Origin: Dryas octopetala | Taxonomy: Eukaryota > Streptophyta > Magnoliopsida > Rosales > Rosaceae | Reading direction: 5' to 3' | NCBI GenBank assembly: GCA_963921425.1 | Contig: OY992837.1 | Coordinates: forward strand, 5,057,896-5,121,895 | Length of the DNA: 64,000 nucleotides | Shown here: piece after piece, positions 57,701 to 64,000 of the stretch | Layout: every line of letters begins with the position of its first letter | How positions within the stretch are numbered: the stretch's first letter is position 1 | The notes under the pieces: generated by a model | The model's input: only the letters and a program-made list of their open reading frames with translations | Told to the model about the DNA's origin: nothing | The model's database searches: none | Program-made: the position numbers and the translations under genes

Positions 57701-58687
57701 TCTTTTCCAAATTTCCTAGCTAAGCTAGCAAGAGAGTTGCTTAGTACTGGTATGGTATGGATCTTTTTAATGTGGCTGGTCTAACGTTGAAAGTTCTATG
57801 CATTTTGCTTACAAAAAGCAGATAGGAAAGGAATTAAAGCACTTTTCTTTCTCTTTACACGTGAGAAACTCAATCCCTTCACTTTTCCCTTTCAATTGGA
57901 TTTCAAGTTTCAACTCCATTGTACTAATTTCTTTCGCTTGATTGAGGCCTATTTTTAAAGATATTACAGTGTAGACATTGTTGGTTCATACTCTAATAGT
58001 TTTACGTGTAAGATATGTCTGTATTGTAAAAAAGGTGTGCGTCGGTTTGATATTTTATATTGTTAATTAGCCTTTTTTTTTTAACTATTTAAGGTTTTTT
58101 TATGTTGAATATTGTCAAACAAAATTAGTAAGCGAGACTCAAAAAAAAACAAAACAAAACAAAAAACAACTAACTACCTAATATGCATTTGCTATAGCAA
58201 AATAAAGGGACATAGTTTTCGGTTTTAGAGAAATGAAATAAAAATTTAAAAGGGGTTGCTAGCTCCAACCCAATTTGTTTTTCCTTGTCTTCCCACTATC
58301 ATTTGCCTCCTCTAAATTTTTTGCAGTTATGGATTGTGGCAGACACCAAGAAACTCTAATGGAGTCACCCTGAGAATTTGGGAACAAGAAAAGAGATTCC
58401 ATGCAGAGTAAACAGGAAAACTGCATAGTGGATTCTCATTTCTTCCACTACTCATTCTTTGTTTGTAATTGTATCAATAAGACCAATAAGACCAATAATA
58501 CATTTTTTGTTAAGCTGTCCATTTTACAGTGGCTCGCTTGAAAGTTAATATACTTGTCTTTTATTTCAAATTTGGGCTCTAATAATTTTATTGGGTTGTA
58601 ATTGGGCTTTTTAACCATTTCGGCCTTGGTTCCTTAAATTAGTTCATCCGGTTACCTTTAAATTCATTTTTGAGCTGTAATGGCCTA
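51746..58687. other. Long spacer without a supported gene
   Basis: AT-rich DNA with many AGCT and GATC-rich stretches. A promoter-like piece with CACGTG sites lies at about 56755-56905, but no reading frame follows it. Short open frames at 53745-53837 and 57401-57568 are the only candidates for coding and are weak. Confidence 0.45.
57401..57568 (-). CDS. Small open frame with a membrane-span-like segment, doubtful
   Basis: From the ATG at 57568 the frame gives 55 aa: a polar start (MSDHGAVSSSQKDHYKLD), then GLKGQIVWVIVVGFVLLLFEFILV, which would span a membrane if made, and a short SRSSLINLDS end. I know no family with this sequence and see no clear promoter or intron. It may be the last exon of an undetected gene or simply chance. 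Confidence 0.18.
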   Translation of the reverse strand: MSDHGAVSSSQKDHYKLDGSYGLKGQIVWVIVVGFVLLLFEFILVSRSSLINLDS

Positions 58688-58693
58688 TTTGAA

Positions 58694-59040
58694 AGAGGGC
58701 TGTTATTTGCAACCCTACTTCCTCTCATTACACACCCCTCTTCATTTATTTAATAAATTACCATTTTAACCCAAACCTAAATTACCAAAAAGGACAACAC
58801 ACCCCACCCCAGCCACCCAAGTCCAGACCTTACCCCAACCCCGACTCTGCTGCGCACCACCACAGTCGCCGGCAGTTCAACCTAGGCTGACTGTTTTAGT
58901 TTTTTTTTTTGGTGTAAATGAGGATATTTTAAATATTTTGGGGGTATTCTTTGAGAAATTAAAAAAATCAAAAAGAAAAAAGGGGTGCAAGGTGAGAAAG
59001 AGGTCTGAGAGGAGAATAAGTGTGCAAATAGCAGCCCTCT
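58694..59040. mobile_element. MITE-like inverted-repeat element (347 bp)
   Basis: Ends read AGAGGGCTGTTATTTGCAA and, on the reverse complement, AGAGGGCTGCTATTTGCAC. A direct repeat TTTGAA flanks both sides (58688-58693 and 59041-59046). The arms keep similarity for about 50 bp (CTCTCATTACACACCCCTC against CTCTCAGACCTC...GCACCCC). No coding capacity. The superfamily is unclear. Confidence 0.7.
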
Positions 59041-59046
59041 TTTGAA

Positions 59047-62000
59047 ATGGCATCTGATCACTAAATTACATACTCTTTACAACAGAAAAATTGAAAAAAA
59101 TCAGATTTTTCTCTTCGTTAACTATTATCCAAGTTATAGGCCAGCCAAAATTTATGATCTGTGCCAGTATTATCGACTCGGTCCTTGGGCTTCGGGAAGA
59201 CCTTCTTTTTATTTTCTCTCTCATTTCTCAGAATACCCACGTAACAAATTTTTTTATTCCCTGCCATGCAAAGAATCATTTTAAAGAAAAAAAGAGAAGA
59301 AATTGAATAGGTTTGAGATGGATCATGGTACCAAAATAGGAACAAATAGATGAGTCATAGTTGGCTACAATCAATTCTACTTAATTGGCTGCGATAGAGT
59401 CCACTGATAAGTTTTGGGCTTGTACCATTGGGCTTATATAAAATTATAAGGCCCAGAGGATTCCCTGATTCAAAGATAGTACAGCCCAACTCATAGACTA
59501 GGAGTTGGAGAGTTTTCTTTTTTTTTTTTTAAATTATCGTTGTACAGCCCCCAACTCATTAGTTAAACAATTCGCCACCCATAATAACGGAAATTTTGTT
59601 ACATTTTTGTGTAATATACATAGAATTGTGATCCGTAACAACTTAATAGAACATTTGCAAATACTGAAACTAAGATCATGTATCATTTTCTTGAAGTTAC
59701 CATACCTATGATGTTTTGCCATGTGGTTTATCCTAATCATATTCATATTTAATTCATCTTCTCTCTTTCAATTTTCTTAAAAAAATGTTGTTAATCAAAT
59801 TAAATATGGCATAAGTACAATGCTAGGTAGCTGCTTCAAAAAGGAAATAATAAATGTTTGATTTGGACAAACCATGTTGAACCGATACAACCGTACTATA
59901 AGAAAAAAAATGAAAAATAAACTTAATAAATTCACACAAAGAACAGCCACAACAATTATATGACCATACGTTCATATATAACAACTTAATATAATTTTTC
60001 AGAAATTACAATAATCCCCTTAACGTACATGTGGTTTATTGTGAAGATATTCTTATTTCAATTCATCTTCTGTCCTTTCATTTTCCCAAATATTTATTGC
60101 CAATCAAACCAAGCATTGAATGTACGCAATGTTAGCTGCTCAAAAGGTGAATTTGTAAATGTTGAGTAGAACAAGCAACCTTGAACTGGCATAACACTAC
60201 AAAAATTTGTAAATCTCGAAAATGATCTCTCCTCTTTTTTTTTTTTCTTTGTAACTTTAGTTTAAAAAAAAATAAAAAAATTGGGAGAGAGGAATTTGAA
60301 TTTGGGTGCAACGTGAGCAATTCCAAGACCGGCCTTCCTACTGTAACTAAGCTATCTAACAAATGGACTACTAATGAAATGAGTTTGAATTCAAACCGCA
60401 ACTTTTCATTTTTATGCGGAAGATATGAAATGAAGTTGAATTCAAAATTTAACTTTCCATTTTGTAAAGTTATATGTAGAAAAACAATTTCGTGTGGGTT
60501 TGTAACTTTGTATATGTAAAAGTTATACTACTTTTCATTTTATTGATAACTGACCAACCTTGACTTTGAAGGTTATGAATTTGATTGATTAGGAACCTGA
60601 TAAAATATCTAGACTAAAATTAAAATGCTTATTATAGTTGCTTATAAACATTTCGATCCAGATTTTGTTTACGAAAAAGCTTGATTATAGAAAGTCAAGT
60701 CTTTACATTAAGTTGATTTATAGAAAGAAAAATATGTTGAAGTTGATAAATCCTTGGAACCTACCAGCGACAACAATCGTTTTTGGGTTTAACCGTATAT
60801 ATAGTGTTTATAGTTTAGTATATAATAAATAAAGTATAAGGCTTAATCACAATATCAGTACAAAAAATATAACTAAAAGATGAGAACTACCAATCTTGTA
60901 AAAAAAAAAAAAAAAAAAAAAGCAGAAAAGAAATGAAAGTTCGTGTACCAAATTAATGAGATTCGGTGCTTAATTATTCATAACATGGTAACAATGTTGA
61001 GGAATGAGACAGATACTTTTGCTTAATGTAAGATGGATATATACCCTCAAGATTCCAAGATGTTATGCACGCAGACGTACGCATGCTCGAGTTGGTTACC
61101 AAATAAAAGCATTTTCAAAATTTCAATTCATGGCATGTAATATATGGTCCAAGATATTTGGTAGATGGAGTGCTTCATCGGCTCTATGATATTAGCCGGA
61201 AGAAATTAGGTGCTCACATTCACTATAATTTGTTCACATATTTAGCTTGTATATCTTATATCGAAAATGAAATTTTTTTTGTACAATATATAAAGTCATG
61301 ACTCATGAGTCTTGTCGCTATTTGTTACTAAATAAATATTTTATCTATTACTAAATACAGTGACAGATTCAAGAATTTTATCCTGAAAGATTAAACCATT
61401 TAGACATTTCGTTAAATAGGTTGTGAACGTATTTGCAGATGGTCGCATGTAGTTATTTCAAGAAATCAAACTAACAATTTTGACAAGAATCTTTCGGCGG
61501 ATTGGTGGTCAGGGCGACCACCTTTGTCCCTCGGTGCATCACTATATATACATAGAAATATCAAAAAGGGACAAATAAATGAAGGACATGAATTCATTCA
61601 ATTTTTTCTTGATTATTTTTTGTTTTTCAGTACTCTTATTTAATTTGGGTATTGAAAGCTGTTAACGTCGAAAGGTCTAATTCAAGCGAGTTCGGCAATT
61701 AAACGGATCGACTAATTAGTTGAGGTCAAAGGCAAATGCATGTGGCGCCCTTGAGTCTCCATCTTAATGCCATGTGCATCAAGTGTGAGATAGATCGATG
61801 TGAAAAACCCATCGAGTATGAAAAACCCATCCATTTGTAAATTGTATGCCAAAAAAGACTATGCGACAAAAATTTGACCCTCGATGCACTAAAGGCCACC
61901 ACTCTTTTAGTTATGTTAGGTGACTTAGGTCCCCCTACTTCTGTTGTTTTCTTTTCTTGTTTTCATTAGTTTCACGGATAAACTTTTTGTAATAGAAATA

Positions 62001-62121
62001 TGGTTAATTTATTATCTTAATTTAATGACAAGATGACATTTATGCTTTTATATTTTATCACATAATAATTTCTTTAATTTTAAAATAAAATCTATCTTTT
62101 AGAGTGCCAAGTCAACCCATA
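59047..62121. other. Spacer without a supported gene
   Basis: AT-rich DNA with short low-complexity frames. Two stretches, near 59815-60060 and 60061-60190, share loosely similar phrases (GTGGTTTAT...TTCATCTTCT, CAATGcTAGGTAGCTGCT / CAATGTTAGCTGCT), suggesting an old local duplication. A poly-A tract lies at 60899-60921. Confidence 0.4.
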
Positions 62122-62317
62122 TAATGCTATATTTACCACATTTTTGTACCATATTTTTATATCATCTTACATGTCATTATTTTATTGGACAAAAAATTTT
62201 CTCTTTCTTTTTGGATTTTTGCTTTTATTTTTTAGTGTCCAATGCATAAATGTCATGTAAGTTGCCACATAAGGTGGTATAAAATTATGGTATAAAAATG
62301 TGGGATGTCTAGCACTA
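62122..62317. mobile_element. MITE, family 2 copy b (196 bp)
   Basis: Same family and length as the element at 17561-17756, in inverted orientation. Ends read TAATGCTATATTTACCACAT and, on the reverse complement, TAGTGCTAGACATCCCACAT. The shared inner block GTGGCAACTTACATG appears as its complement. No clear target duplication. Confidence 0.78.
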
Positions 62318-63158
62318 CTGTATCTATTATAAGTAAGTTTTTCTTATTTCCATATTTGTGTTCATGCAATGCAATTTATTATGGCTAGGGCCCTTGTAAC
62401 GTGGAGATCATATATAGAGATAATTAGACTTAGGATCTTTAAAAAAATAGTTTTTAGATAGAGACCGAGGGTGTTTTAAAATTTATAAAAAATTCTTTTA
62501 ATTCATAATAAAGTCCTTTTAATTTATAAGAAAATTCTTTTAATTAATAATAAAGTCTTTCCTCAATTTGAATGGTATTTTCCCTTCTAGGGTGTAGAGT
62601 GAGCTTTGTAGAGGCTGCATGTTTGGTTTTAACTCTGAAATTTTGGGCTCCGGACTCATAAAATGGACTAAACTCTAAGTCTCCCTCTATATATAAAATG
62701 CTACGTGTGGTTATCATCTTATCCATACACTTAAATGATTTTGAATTATCAATTGATATATGATTTCTTTTGTGATTCACATTATTGAAGGATGATCAAC
62801 AATTAAATAAAATTAATATGTACTTGCATATATATATATTTTTATATATATAAAGTAATATATTCTTTTGACAAATTAATTTGTGGCATTTTTTATTATC
62901 AAATTATTAAATTATCGATCTGATTCATATATTTAAACAAGAATCAAGCGATAATTAATAGCCTATAATACAATTAGTAATATACGAGACGGCAAAAATA
63001 TATATAAAATACATACGTGTATTATTCAGAATATTTAATTGCTCTAAAAATACAGTGAAAAATTTGGATATAACTATGGGCCCTATATTGGCAATCTAGC
63101 ATAGAAGCGTATCAGAATGTCTAGTAATTTCTATTCGTATGATTTTTCATTTTTTATT

Positions 63159-63521
63159 GGGTTAAATACAAAAATAGTCCATAAACTTTACACTGATTCT
63201 CAATTTGGTTCATTAACTATAAAAAATGTCAATTTGATCCACGAATTTTCTAAGTTGTACCAAAGCAGTACAAACGTTAATTTTCATCCGAAAATTAACA
63301 GAATTGATCACCTAAAAATGTGATAAACAGATTGAAATGTCTCTGAAAATGTGGTCACTTGTTATGCACATGACCAGTTTTCATTAAATTTTTCAATGAA
63401 AGTTAACGTTTGTACTACTTTGGTACAACTTGAAAAGTTCGTGGACCAAATTGACACTTTTATAGTTAGTGGATCAAATTGAGATGCACTGTAAAATTCA
63501 TGACCTTTTTTATATTTAACC
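63159..63521. mobile_element. MITE with 10-bp flanking repeat (363 bp)
   Basis: Flanked by ATTTTTTATT on both sides (63149-63158 and 63522-63531). The arms begin GGGTTAAATACAAAAATAG and, on the reverse complement, GGTTAAATATAAAAAAGG, and share CAATTTGaTCCACGAA and AAGTTGTACCAAAG further in. They are alignable for about 130 bp. The ends and a 9-10-bp duplication suggest a Mutator-like origin, with some doubt because the duplication is T-rich. Confidence 0.75.
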
Positions 63522-64000
63522 ATTTTTTATTTGTTGAAAAAAAAAAGGCACAATGCCAAAGTTATGCGTTGAAACTCATCCAAAGATCAACATCGACAGA
63601 TAAGAGGATGAAGGGCAGCCTGGATGACCCCTCTTCCATTTATTTGTCTGACATACATAAGGACATATCAGAATGATTCCATATATATACTTTCTCTGTT
63701 GTTAGACTAGAGACATATATGAAGTTTTATGCTCAACTATATGTATATATATATTTCCTATAATTTATAGAATTTAAAAGGAAAAAAAAAAAAAAAGACA
63801 ATGCAGTCTAGCTATAAGGTTCCCAATTTTACTTCTATATAAAAATTGTTTCTGTGCATGACTCGAATTCTCGAGAATCAAGTTACTTAAAATTTTGAAG
63901 TAAATAAGAAAATATAGCTACCTAGACCCTAAAATGCTGATTGTCCAGAATCATGAACTAGCTAAACTAGTTGACTTTCTTTCCATTTAATTTGTCTCGT

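Noticed and set aside
43500-64000. Search for tRNA, microRNA precursors or a further gene
   Set aside because: I saw no tRNA arms, no known mature plant microRNA sequence and no frame with recognisable domains; absence cannot be proven by eye.

Overview
This window is nuclear DNA from a flowering plant, most probably a rosid. The AUX1-type auxin carrier reads like a Rosaceae/Prunus protein, but that is recognition from memory and not a search. Supporting signs are short exons with GT-AG introns, AT-rich spacers, a nuclear gene for a chloroplast ribosomal protein, and many plant-type transposons.

0-5.7 kb is gene-free. It holds a 1.9-kb hAT-like element with an exact 8-bp target duplication and a small inverted-repeat element. 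5.8-14.7 kb carries three intact tandem genes for DXD-type alpha-1,4-glycosyltransferase-like proteins (here GT-1, GT-2, GT-3). Between GT-1 and GT-2 lie a serine-rich gene of unknown function and the chloroplast 30S ribosomal protein S31 gene. The RPS31 + GT pair was duplicated as one unit: GT-3 is preceded by a decayed RPS31 copy in the matching position.

15-38 kb is a DUF247 (UPF0481) cluster on the minus strand with five copies. One is intact (D1). D2 is frameshifted. D3 is internally deleted and split by a copia element. D4 is nearly intact, with one frameshift in exon 2 and a shifted first exon. D5 is a C-terminal fragment. Two GT 3'-end relics (17.8 kb and 30.9 kb) and a duplicated spacer (18.3 and 38.0 kb) show that GT and DUF247 genes were copied together as tail-to-tail blocks. 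Insertions in this zone are a Mutator-like element with a G-rich core, a 4.8-kb copia element with LTRs that look identical and a CCCTC target duplication, a 650-bp solo LTR with CAATT duplications, a poly(A)-tailed retro-insertion at the D4 stop codon, and several MITEs.

36.2-36.9 kb holds one small possible two-exon gene. 39.5-43.5 kb is a complete eight-coding-exon auxin influx carrier gene (AUX1/LAX1 type, 482 aa) on the minus strand, with a 5'-UTR intron and a TATA box.

43.5-64 kb has no gene that I can support. It contains AT-rich spacer, a Mutator-like MITE with a perfect 9-bp target duplication, and three other short inverted-repeat elements. One of these is the same family and the same length as a MITE at 17.6 kb.

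Functionally the window combines housekeeping genes (RPS31, auxin uptake) with a fast-evolving glycosyltransferase/DUF247 cluster undergoing birth, decay and transposon invasion.
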